This document shows, piece after piece, positions 20,544 to 29,939 of a stretch of DNA of 64,000 nucleotides. The stretch spans positions 6,439,501 to 6,503,500 of the forward strand of contig NC_083505.1 of assembly GCF_032362555.1 (NCBI RefSeq), in the 5' to 3' direction. A program made the translations under genes and the position numbers. The notes under the pieces are model-generated. The model searched no databases. It was not told the origin of the DNA and was given only the letters and a program-made list of their open reading frames with translations. The first letter of the stretch is position 1. Every line of letters starts with the position of its first letter. The DNA is from Amyelois transitella. Taxonomy: Eukaryota > Arthropoda > Insecta > Lepidoptera > Pyralidae.

Positions 20544-22127
20544 ATGACTAGTCCCGACTCTCGTCATAAACAGCCGGAAAAATTGGAGAGTTTATCTATA
20601 AGCAAGTTAGGCAATTGGGTAGCCTTACAAGCAGAAATCCACATGATACCTATCGCCGCATTGGCACAAAAAGATATCAATGGTGGACATGAAACCTTAA
20701 ATAATTATGTGAATATTATAAGAAACTATCTTAAAAGCAACGTGCCCTGGATGCTCCATGACTTGTTAGCTGACGAAGTAATTAAATCGTTGTCAGAGCT
20801 TCTGGAAAAAACTAAGCGATCTTTAGGATTTAGAGGTTCTATGGGAAAGTTCGTAAGTCAAATGAATGTGATTGTTGTTATGGCTGAAGTTTTATTTACA
20901 AAGTATTTGACTTATGTTTCTATTGAAAGAGTCCCTAAGATGTTACGTCATAGCTTTTATTCTAAATTGTACATGCTCAAGGGGCTTGTATACTTAAATC
21001 TTGGATCGCTGTCTGGTGGCTGGAAAACGGCAGACATGGAAGGAGCTGTTATTAAATCGTTAAAGGAATTACATTGCTTAAAATACCTTTTCATAAATTA
21101 TGACTGCACCGACAATATTCTTAAATGTATATCAGAAAATTGTTTGCTTATTGAAAAAATAGATGTATCGTGCTCAAAGTGTATAACTAATGATAGTATT
21201 GCTATAATTTGTAAGTTAAAAAAACTAAGGAGTATTCAGTTATATAGGACATTCGTAACAGCAGATGGTTTTATAAAGTTACTCTTAACTTGTAAGAACC
21301 TAGAAGATATAGGAAGATGTGATGAAATTGGTTCTATTTTAGAAACTATCAATTTATCAAATTGGGAAGAAAGAAACTTTAATTTGAAAACCTATGTTAG
21401 TCGATACTCTACATTGCATCAGCTTCAGTTAGCTGTAAACATGTGTCCTCAAATACGGAGTATGACTGTCTTTCATAATACTTTACAAAGTGATTTAATG
21501 GTGCTCATTGGATTAAAAGATCTAAGAGAACTGAAACTATTATCATGTGATTTCTACGCTGATCAAGTAAAACATGTTCTTCAGGTAAAAGGCTGTAATT
21601 TAGCTAGTTTACACCTAGAACACGTTGATCAAATAGACTTAAATGCATTAATGTATATTAGTCAAATGTGTCCTTTGCTCGAAACCTTTACTTTATATAA
21701 TTGTACACTTATACTACACACGTCACTCTATACGAAGAAGTTGGAAATATTACCCTTTAGAAATCTAAAGCGTGTTACTGTTGTATCCACCTGTACTGAG
21801 GATCATTTATTGTTTATACTTACAAACTGTTTAAATGCACAATTCATTCACATAGGGACAGCGATCCAGCTATCGGATGAGGTTATTTTTAAAATATTAG
21901 ATAAAAATCCATTGATATATTTGAAAGAACTGCGTGTTATGCAATCTGATTTTTTAACAATAAATTCTGTAGAGCGAATAATTCAAACTTGTATGAGCTT
22001 AGAGGTATTAGTTGAGTTAGAAAGTTGGTCTTTACTTACAGAGAGCGATCGCGATTACATTAGGGATTATATAAAAATTAACAACCTGAAACTAGATATT
22101 GCGCCAATCCGGAGATATGATGTATAA
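20544..22127 (+). CDS. Leucine-rich-repeat protein, uncharacterised
   Basis: A 527-residue frame runs from MTSPDSRHKQ to IAPIRRYDV. A splice acceptor (TTTCCAG) at 20516 opens the same frame nine codons before this ATG, so an upstream exon may add residues or only 5' UTR. The protein has many irregular leucine-rich repeats from about residue 170 on (LKYLFINYDCTDNILKCI, LREIKL-like LRELKLLSCDF, CNLASLHLEHVDQIDLNAL), the pattern of F-box/AMN1-type LRR proteins. An F-box is not obvious in the N-terminal 100 residues. Codon use and the unbroken length support a real gene. I do not recognise an ortholog and no function is proposed. The nearest downstream unit is a transposon. Confidence 0.75.
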   Translation: MTSPDSRHKQPEKLESLSISKLGNWVALQAEIHMIPIAALAQKDINGGHETLNNYVNIIRNYLKSNVPWMLHDLLADEVIKSLSELLEKTKRSLGFRGSMGKFVSQMNVIVVMAEVLFTKYLTYVSIERVPKMLRHSFYSKLYMLKGLVYLNLGSLSGGWKTADMEGAVIKSLKELHCLKYLFINYDCTDNILKCISENCLLIEKIDVSCSKCITNDSIAIICKLKKLRSIQLYRTFVTADGFIKLLLTCKNLEDIGRCDEIGSILETINLSNWEERNFNLKTYVSRYSTLHQLQLAVNMCPQIRSMTVFHNTLQSDLMVLIGLKDLRELKLLSCDFYADQVKHVLQVKGCNLASLHLEHVDQIDLNALMYISQMCPLLETFTLYNCTLILHTSLYTKKLEILPFRNLKRVTVVSTCTEDHLLFILTNCLNAQFIHIGTAIQLSDEVIFKILDKNPLIYLKELRVMQSDFLTINSVERIIQTCMSLEVLVELESWSLLTESDRDYIRDYIKINNLKLDIAPIRRYDV

Positions 22128-22724
22128 GTATAACAGCATCAAAGTGATTTTGATAATAATCAATACCTACCTACATTGAGTGTAACGACTATAAATCATA
22201 GTGTGGGTTATATGATTATTTGGCGACTAACATTATTTATTACGAAATACATATTGAGCTATCTTAAAATTGAGTGGACATTATTTAGGGGAACTTGACT
22301 TTGTGTTAGGGTTTATTTTTTAATTTAATTTTTATTTCACCTACATATTGTTATGTTATTATTGTTGCCGAAAATTTTGTGGCGGCGGCTTGAAAACTCT
22401 TGACTAAGTGATCTATCCATCAATATTCTTTTTAATTAGACTTATACACACAGAAACAGATAGGATACACATAGGCACACTTATAACATATCTCTTTTTT
22501 TCTGATAAAATCGTCAATATTCTCAATCAGTGCGCTCGAATAGGTACTTATATTCGCCGACATTCGGTTCAACGCTTTCAATTCCCACAATTTTTAAACG
22601 GTCAACCGATTTTAATCAAACGTGTCTTAGAACACTTGCACGTAAATTACCTTTAATGAAAAAATAAATAATGCTTAATCCGTTTGTGAACTATGGTGTT
22701 ACAAACAGACAGACACGTCACACT
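22128..22724. other. 3' flank and a moth repeat used as target by the pogo element
   Basis: The segment up to 22724 ends GACAGACACGTCACAC and continues on the other side of the transposon as TAACACCCCTCG at 26084 on. Together these read as one uninterrupted repeat, showing that the pogo element inserted at a TA inside it. No gene is seen. Confidence 0.6.
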
Positions 22725-22943
22725 TAGGGCAATTGTGCTTACGATGACATACTTTTTCTGTCAGGATGAATATTTCAAAAAAATCAAGTCATGTGAGATC
22801 AGCATATTGCGTTTATTCTTAAATGTATCATAATTAACAACATTTCTTAAGTTTTAGAACAATTACTGTAATATAAAATAAAAAAAATCAACATAAGTTG
22901 CAGTGAGGTAAACGTTTGTAAGACGACATATCTATAGGGTAAA

Positions 22944-22960
22944 ATGACATAGTATGTCAT
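22944..22960. repeat. Subterminal palindrome ATGACAT-AGT-ATGTCAT, left side
   Basis: The two 7-base arms are perfect around a 3-base spacer. The same core is found at 25666-25682 near the other end in the same orientation. Single half-sites (GACGACATA, TATGTCGTCTT) flank it. Confidence 0.75.
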
Positions 22961-23001
22961 CTTGGACTTTAAAGGGTATGTCGTCTTAAATTGTAACAGT
23001 C

Positions 23002-25323
23002 TTATGAACATAGTTCGCAAACAAAATGTTTCTTTCTTGCAGGTATGCCTGCGCATAGTGTGTGACACCAATTGGAACATAGTTGACACTTCACCCAATG
23101 TTCTTTTGGCCTAGACTGGCTAAACATTTCATTGCAGTAAATGCAAGCTGGATCCTCCTCCTCTTCCGCATCTTTATGGGCATAAGGATCGTCCAAGACG
23201 TCGTCATCGTTCAAAATAACAGGCTGCGTCTGCTTTCTACTACGCGTAGACCTGTATTTCTTTGAGGAGGGCCCAGGGTCCATGTTAGGTATTTTTTCGA
23301 GGTTCTCATCATCGTCTAAATCAGGTTTTGTTCGCTTTGGACCTCGTTTGGATCTGAGTTTTTTTGATGCAGGCTTATAATTCACGTCATCATCTTCAAA
23401 AATAACGCGCTTCACTTTCTTTTGCTGTTTCAGAGATTTCAGATTTTCCTTTTCCTTTTTCTGCTGTATTGTTGATTTTATGTCATTCATAAATGGACTA
23501 GATGTGAAAACCTGAGCTCCACCGACTTTTCTCTTTGCTTTTAATCTTCCTGTAGCTTTTGGTAATGGAGAAATGTCGTTAAGTATGCAGTTAGTAGCAG
23601 AAAGTATTCCCGTTTGCAAAAGTCTAGTCTCTTCTTTGGCATTTGTGGATTTTTCAGAATTAGGCTCTAGGAGTGTATGCAGGGATTGAAACGGAATGTT
23701 TTTGTCATGATCTTTTAATAATTGCTCAACCATATTTGCCGCTAAAGTTTGAAGGGATAATGGATTATTTAAAGTAGAAGTAGCATCTTCACTCGGAGAA
23801 ATAATAATATTAATTTTATCGCCGGCGTTATGAGGTTGCTTAGAGTCAGACTCTTGAAGTATAGGTTGGGACTGAAATTCAGTATTGTCATTATGGTGTT
23901 GTGATAAATGCGTAACTGTGTTTGGTAACAAAATTGAGGGGGATGAGGGACGACCTTCAACATCTCTAGAAGTGGCTTGAAAATCTATTTGCTCCTGAGA
24001 GTTGTCAGCTGCATTCTCCATTATCTGTTCCTCAGCGTCTGTTGATTCCGAGGAGTCTTCATTATTTAGCTCAGGCTGAGATGAAGTACTGGCAACCGGC
24101 TCTTCATCGTTATTCAATTCATTCTCGGTAACTTCGCTAGGTAAATACATTTCTTCTGGAAAAATGTTTGGATTAAAAGGAAAAATTCCAGTTTTCCCAA
24201 AACCACTCGTTATGTTCTTGACAGAGGCTGCATTTTCGTAGGCTCTTCCAAAAATTTGAGCGACTTGGTATAGGCCTACGGTTCTGCCAGGATGGTTTTT
24301 CATCCATGTTGCCATTTCGCGATCATAATAAGCCTGAAGTGGACCAAAAAAAGATACATCAGTAGGCTGCATTCGGTGTGTGCAATGTGGCGGCAGACAG
24401 AGCATTATCACACCGTTGGACTTGGCGAGTTCCAGTGCTTCTATATTTTTGTGGCTGGAGTGCCCATCAAGGATTAGCAATGCCTTATTTGTTACAGAAG
24501 CATTCACAAAACCTATAAAATGGCGCATCCACTTGAAGAATAAGTCACCAACCATATAACCAGAGGGATAGCAAAGCTCTAAAGTACCTGAAGGAGCACC
24601 ATCAAAGTATTCAGCCTTATGATTTTTTCTTGGAATAATTAATGCAGGTGGAACAAAATTTCCAATGGCGTTAGCACAGGCAACAACTGTGAAATGTTCA
24701 CCGCGTTCAGCACTAGTGACAGCGCCAACTTGTTTTTTGCCTTTGGATGCAAAAACTTTTGGGGGCTTTTGAACTGTGTTTAGTCCAGACTCATCCATGT
24801 TGAAAATTCTATGCGGCTGGATCTCGTTAGCAGTAACTTCTCTTTCCAAAAGAGCAAAGAACTTTGATACTTGAGACTTATTGAATGCCCTTGCTCTTGC
24901 AGCTGAGGTTGGCTCGGGAGCTCTGAGTGCAATATTTGGGTTGCGTTCTCTAAACCCCTTGAGCCAATCCCACCCAGCTATCTTCTCATTCTTATCAAAT
25001 CTGTGATTCAGTCCCAATTTTTCAGCAAATTCAAAAGCTAATTTTCTTATTTCAGTCGTGTTAAAACCAAAAAGACGACTTTCAAACTCAAGAACACGAT
25101 CTACGAGTGCTTTTTCCATATCTTTATTGAAGGTTGGCTTAAAACGACCAAGATTTACTGGAGTACTATGATAATGACGACGAAGGGTAGCTTGTGGCAC
25201 GTTGAAATGTTTAGATGCTAAAAGCCAACCCATCCTATTATTTTTTACAGCTTCGATGGCCTTATCCATGTCTTCTTGTGACCAACTTTTTCGCGTCGAT
25301 GTTCTTTTATAATTACCAGGCAT
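23002..25323 (-). CDS. pogo-like DDE transposase with C-terminal PHD-type finger
   Basis: The 773-residue frame starts with ATG (MPGNYKRTSTRK). Residues 13-50 form a psq/CENP-B-like helix-turn-helix (SWSQEDMDKAIEAV and NVPQATLRRH). The DDE core shows Asp177 in FNMDESG, Asp286 in LILDGHSSH and Asp322 in MQPTDVSFF, so D,D35D spacing is complete. A long acidic linker (430-560) and basic segments with nuclear-localisation character (KLRSKRGPKRTK) follow. The last 50 residues carry a C4HC3 pattern (CIYC, KCQLC, WCHTLC, FVCELC), a PHD-like zinc finger. The protein should bind the element ends and catalyse cut-and-paste transposition in the nucleus. Similar PHD-tailed pogo relatives are annotated in invertebrates as clz9-like proteins. 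No frameshift or stop is present. Confidence 0.93.
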   Translation of the reverse strand: MPGNYKRTSTRKSWSQEDMDKAIEAVKNNRMGWLLASKHFNVPQATLRRHYHSTPVNLGRFKPTFNKDMEKALVDRVLEFESRLFGFNTTEIRKLAFEFAEKLGLNHRFDKNEKIAGWDWLKGFRERNPNIALRAPEPTSAARARAFNKSQVSKFFALLEREVTANEIQPHRIFNMDESGLNTVQKPPKVFASKGKKQVGAVTSAERGEHFTVVACANAIGNFVPPALIIPRKNHKAEYFDGAPSGTLELCYPSGYMVGDLFFKWMRHFIGFVNASVTNKALLILDGHSSHKNIEALELAKSNGVIMLCLPPHCTHRMQPTDVSFFGPLQAYYDREMATWMKNHPGRTVGLYQVAQIFGRAYENAASVKNITSGFGKTGIFPFNPNIFPEEMYLPSEVTENELNNDEEPVASTSSQPELNNEDSSESTDAEEQIMENAADNSQEQIDFQATSRDVEGRPSSPSILLPNTVTHLSQHHNDNTEFQSQPILQESDSKQPHNAGDKINIIISPSEDATSTLNNPLSLQTLAANMVEQLLKDHDKNIPFQSLHTLLEPNSEKSTNAKEETRLLQTGILSATNCILNDISPLPKATGRLKAKRKVGGAQVFTSSPFMNDIKSTIQQKKEKENLKSLKQQKKVKRVIFEDDDVNYKPASKKLRSKRGPKRTKPDLDDDENLEKIPNMDPGPSSKKYRSTRSRKQTQPVILNDDDVLDDPYAHKDAEEEEDPACIYCNEMFSQSRPKEHWVKCQLCSNWCHTLCAGIPARKKHFVCELCS

Positions 25324-25548
25324 CCTGCATTTAAAAAAAAAATACTCGAATCACAAATACTACAATGTCATTCAACAATAATCTTTAGACAAAAGTAAAA
25401 CAAAATAATACCCTTCTACCAAATAATTATGTTTTGTAGACTTTCAAATGTCAAGAATACAATAATTTAAATGTGGGTAGAAATTGATTACATGTTGTCT
25501 CTAACTGCGATGAGAATGATATAGAGTATAAATTGTTACGATAAGAAA

Positions 25549-25645
25549 TGTATACTACATTTCTTATTAAATGTATACTACATTTCTTATTTAATATATA
25601 CCTACTACATTTCTTATTTAATGTATACCTACATTTCTTATTTAA
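25549..25645. repeat. Short tandem array, about four units
   Basis: Units of roughly 23-28 bases contain TGTATAC, TACATTTCTTATT and a short A/T joint. They lie between the transposase start and the right transposon end. Confidence 0.75.
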
Positions 25646-25649
25646 AAGT

Positions 25650-25698
25650 AAAAGGTAGGTGTAAGATGACATAGTATGCCATCTTACACCTACCTTTT
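25650..25698. repeat. 49-bp palindrome in the right end of the pogo element
   Basis: Arms of 23 bases match at 22 positions around the spacer AGT. The outer part is AAAAGGTAGGTGTAAGATG and the centre contains the TGACATAGTATG core found at the left end. Confidence 0.85.
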
Positions 25699-26343
25699 GT
25701 ATGTCATCTTACCCAATGCATAATGCAAAATTCAACACAATTATCGTGACAGCAACTTTGAGGTTAGATTTTGCATTATTCAGTTCTTGTATCACATAAT
25801 AACCGCATAATACATTTCAAATTAATTTAACCAAAAGATCTTTACCTTACGCGTATTTTCACCAACAAACAAAAGAGTAAAAAAACTTTTTTACATTCAA
25901 AATCACCAAATATGAATTACCACCGGCAACCGGCACTCACATTCCGTCATAACTAAATTGCAATAATAGCGACATCTATTAGGGACCCTCTAATACGTCA
26001 CACGATCACTTTGCGCGAATATTTAAATCAATATGACTAGTGTGTCATCTTATCTGACTATGTCATCTTAAGCACAACTCCCCTATAACACCCCTCGTTT
26101 TCCGTCGAGGGTTGAAATATATACATAGCGCATACTTTGGAGAACAAGGTATTTACCTATTTAATTCCCTTTGGGTAAAGGGCAAAATTGATATCCGTTA
26201 GATAAATTAAGTATCTTGATGATGAAATAAATTTTATTACCTACCCAAAATGTAGCTTTTAATTTACTTATTTTTTTACATGTAAAACACCTTAAGGTTA
26301 CTTAATTATAGAAGTTACATATATTGTATTGCGGGCTTATTAT

Positions 26344-26799
26344 AGACTAGCTTCCGCCCACGACTCCGTCCGCGCGGATGTCGGTCTTCGCGTGGATGGT
26401 TTATTTCTCCATTTTGATAACTCTGACAATGACATCTCATAAATATCTATTGGACCCAAATACGGCAAGGCTTCGCCTAGATGTTTCGATGTTTTAGTAA
26501 GAGAAGATCGCTTAAACTGAAAAATTAGGATTTATTTATTTTCTACGTATTTTTCCAGGATAAAAAGTACTTATCCCATTTTATGCCCAGAATAAAAAGG
26601 AATAATTATACCAAGTATCATCGAAATCGAACTGTTAGTTTTCACGTGATGCCTGAACATACAGACAGACAGACAAAAATTTTTTTTATCACATATTTGG
26701 CTTTGGTATCCATCCAGTAACACCCCCAGCTATTTATTTTTTCAATATTTTCAATGTACAGAATTGACCCTTGTACAGATTTATTATATGTATAGATCT
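26344..26799 (-). repeat. Helitron-like repeat copy (CTAGC/CTAGT end)
   Basis: The left end reads ACTAGCTTCCGCCCACGACTC on the plus strand, i.e. ends in AGTCGTGGGCGGAAGCTAGT when reversed. The body has GACAGACAGACAAAAATT and ends near TATATGTATAGATC. The first 100 bases mirror 7796-7896. Confidence 0.55.
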
Positions 26800-26894
26800 A
26801 TTCTTCTTCTTAAATTTAACAGCTAACTACATATACATCTTCTTTATTAATTTAAATCTATCTAAATTATCTATCTAATCTATTAAATCTAATC

Positions 26895-27040
26895 TAAATT
26901 ATAAATCTGAAGAGTTTGTTTGTTTGAACGCGCTAATCTCAGAAACTACTGGTTCGAATTGAAAAATTATTGCGTTGAATAGACCATTTATTGAGGAAGG
27001 CCTAAGGCTATATAACATCACGCTAAAATAAAATTATACT
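26895..27040 (+). repeat. Helitron-like repeat fragment
   Basis: It holds GAAGAGTTTGTTTGTTTGAA, GCGCTAATCTCAGAAACTAC and GGCTATATAACATCACG and stops before the GC-rich end. Same family as 28815-29057. Confidence 0.65.
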
Positions 27041-27180
27041 TACATAGAAATACTTATTTATACCGGCTTAAAAAATCTCGCGAGCCATTATAAAACTTTG
27101 CTTTATTGCCAGTATATTTTGTGATCATTAAGTTTTTTCTTGTTTAATCCGTTAGCATAAATTGAATATACGTAACATAA

Positions 27181-27360
27181 TATATAATCACGTCTACATC
27201 ACCTACTGGGTAGACATAGCCAACTGTCATCATAAGTCTGAAAGGCCACACCCAGCAGCCCGACAGAATTGAGATTGAATTAGTGACAGGTTGCCAGCCT
27301 TGCCAGCCTATCGCCTAAAAGAAGAATCCCAAGTAAGTATATAAGCCCATCCCTTAGTCT
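27181..27360 (-). repeat. SINE family A, old truncated copy
   Basis: Recognisable blocks are GGGTAGACATAGCCAACTG, GTGACAGGTTGCCAGCC and AAGAAGAATCCCAAG. The 5' third is lost, and several internal changes mark an old insertion. Confidence 0.75.
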
Positions 27361-27698
27361 AAGCCTAAATATATGTATATGTTTGATTTAAGATGTGTTA
27401 TATAATAATATTAATATAAAATTGTAGATATTATTATCTGACTAAAATAAAGAGAAAAGATTTGTATTTTTGTAAAATAAATTAGAATTCAGACAATTAA
27501 TCAATTTTTATAATCCCGGAAAAAACGCGTCCGAAATCCTGTTCTTCTTGCACGCGCTGATCACGGTATTAAATAATATAGATTTTTAATATATCTATAA
27601 AAATGTCCACAATACAATATGTGTAACTTCTTTTATTTATTTTATATGTAAAAAATAATGTTGGTACCTACTATACGGTGCATTTGAGCTTTATCAAT

Positions 27699-27903
27699 CC
27701 TACTACTATTATAAAGGCGAAAGTTTGTATGGATGTATGGATGTTTGTTACTCTTTCACGCTAAAACTACTGAACCGATTACCATGAAATTTGGTATGTA
27801 GGTAGCTGAAGACCCAGAATAACACATAGGCTACTTTTTATCCCAGAGTTCCCGCGGGATTGATAGGGTTTCCATGCGGACGAAGTCGCGGGCGGCCTCT
27901 AGT
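27699..27903 (+). repeat. Helitron-like repeat, compact full copy
   Basis: It begins TCCTACTACTATTATAAAGG and ends GACGAAGTCGCGGGCGGCCTCTAGT. The TC start and CTAG end fit non-autonomous Helitrons. The body has ACTACTGAACCGATTACC. Confidence 0.7.
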
Positions 27904-28814
27904 ATTTTTAATATTTGAGTATTTGGCGATAAGTGAGTCCAATTACTTCGATACACAGCTTTGAAGAAAAACGGATATTCGACTTCAACTTCATTAAGAC
28001 TTTGCCAAACATAGACCACAATCAAATTTTAGTTGATATTATTCGTACTACAGGTTGACTTCCAGCCAGCACTTAGAACCAAGAGATCAATTTCGATATT
28101 CATTCTTGTAAACAATATTTCGAGCTGTGGTAAGTTGACAAGATACTACGTATGTTCTGAGTGAAGACTGTCAAGCTATGTTTAAAATTATTTAATCTCG
28201 TTTTGAACCTCCTCAGGTTGGCAAAAATTTGCCTCGGCTGCCTTCAGTTTATTGATATAAGTATTCTATTACATCAATCAATGAATAGAATTTTAAAGAT
28301 TTTTCTTTTTCAATATCACTTATTAATATTTTGTTTTTACAAATTTAAATGTACCTGAACTAAAGAAATGAAATAGGAAAATACTGATATATGTATGTGT
28401 AAAAAATTATGCTAGGAATTCGTGTAAAGCTGGACATCATGGCAGTGATAAGAAAACTACGTGCGGTATGGGACAGAAAAAAGAAGTCGTTAAAGGAAAT
28501 CAATACTAGGATAGGACCTACATAACATAGCAATATTTTGTGAATGACTCAATTTACATATTCATACTGTGATTCATACACTAAATTTGGACATTTTACT
28601 TGTTCTCTATACATAAGTACATTTACTTAGTAGGTATACTGATGCAATTTTGAAATCACTCTGTATATGTAGATACCATATAAGATAAACATAAAAAATC
28701 ACTTGACATAAAATATCACACTAATGTTAACAGGTGCTCTTACGGAGATTTTTGAAGGAAGATATTTTTATTTTTGTAAAAAATATAGTACTTACTTTTA
28801 GAAAATTTCTAAAT
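27904..28814. other. Gene-free AT-rich interval
   Basis: No exon or repeat was recognised. Confidence 0.4.
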
Positions 28815-29057
28815 CTATACCGTACTAATATTATGAAGCTGAAGAGTTTGTTTGTTTGAATACGCTAATCTCAGGAATTGAAAAATTCTTTTTGCGTTGA
28901 ATGGACCATTTATATATATAGGCTTTAGGCTATATAACATCACGCTGCAACTATAAGGAGCAAAAAAATAATGGAATATGTGAAAAAAAAACATCCTTGA
29001 GGGCTTCAATGATGCCCAAAATAACTATCCCACGCAGAAGTCGCGGGCACAGCTTGT
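28815..29057 (+). repeat. Helitron-like repeat copy, GCTTGT end
   Basis: It begins CGTACTAATATTATGAAGC and ends AAGTCGCGGGCACAGCTTGT, so the usual CTAGT is mutated. The body matches 11371-11607 read in the opposite direction. Confidence 0.7.
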
Positions 29058-29062
29058 AATAT

Positions 29063-29200
29063 ATATATACATACGTACGTATATATCACTTGCGGGGTAG
29101 ACAGAGCCAACAGTCTTGAAAAGACTGATAGGCCACGTTCAGCTGTTTGGCTTTATGATGGAATTGAGATTCAAATAGTGACATGTTGCTAGCCCATTTA
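29063..29200 (-). repeat. SINE family A, 5'-truncated copy
   Basis: The TATG-type tail, GCGGGGTAGACAGAGCCAAC and the block up to GTTGCTAGCCCAT are present; the remainder is missing. Confidence 0.85.
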
Positions 29201-29494
29201 CTACTATAGTAATATATATGACTTACGATTGCGCTCGGAAACAGTAGGTAAATAAATACTTTGTATGCGCCATATATTGAATTTTAGCTGTTTCAACTGA
29301 ATTCTATAATTAAATTTTTTTTTAGGTGAAATATCTGTACCTACTAACACAACTGATAAACAATAAAAAAATCTGATAAAAAAACCGCATTCAAAATGGA
29401 ACAATATATTTTCTTGTGATGCGAGTAATAACATACAGACATACAATTCTAAATAAACATTTTTGGCTTCTGTTGGTCTTAATGTATGAATACA

Positions 29495-29687
29495 TACATA
29501 CATTAAATCACGCCTCTTTCCCGGAGGAGAAGGCAGAGACTGCTTCTTTTCACTTGCCACGATCTCTGCATTCTTCCTTCGCTTCATCCATGTGGAGAGA
29601 TATGAATGTTCATAACTCTCTTCATGCAAGCTCGGCGGTTTCGGGTACTCTTGACCTGACCCTTTACCAGGACGTCCTTAATTAATG
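29495..29687 (-). pseudogene. RTE-like LINE 3' end, second copy
   Basis: The minus strand matches the 9893-10196 piece (AAGAGAGTTATGAA, GATCGTGGCAAGTG-like, CCGGGAAAGAGGCGTG), with an 18-base insertion (TGTGGAGAGATATGAATG) near 29600. It ends in the TATG tail near 29495. Confidence 0.8.
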
Positions 29688-29939
29688 TATAAATCCATTC
29701 CCCATATAGATTTTTTGCCTATATCTTTCAAGTACAGACAATGGTTAGTCACCGAGGTCAGTTACTACCACTTTATTTTTTATTATTTTATTTTGATTAG
29801 GCTAAGCTGGAGCAAAAAAAGGATGTAACAATGTTGGTGGAAAATTCATTATAATAGGTACAATTAAATTAATACAACATATAATATTTGTTTTAATATG
29901 GTAGATACTTTCTGTTTGTTTGTCTGCAATACTAGCACA

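Larger units (their letters stand above)
22727..26083 (-). mobile_element. pogo/Tigger-like DNA transposon, apparently intact
   Basis: The 3357-bp element has roughly 25-bp terminal inverted repeats (22 of 25 bases alike, core TTGTGCTTA then GATGACATA) and is flanked by TA on both sides (22725-22726 and 26084-26085), as expected for the Tc1/mariner superfamily. It encodes one uninterrupted transposase on the minus strand. Palindromic subterminal sites with TGACATAGTATG occur near both ends, and a minisatellite-like array lies between the start codon and the right end. Confidence 0.92.

Noticed and set aside
25549..25645. CRISPR-like array
   Set aside because: Units are adjacent without unique spacers; it is a short tandem repeat in a eukaryotic transposon.
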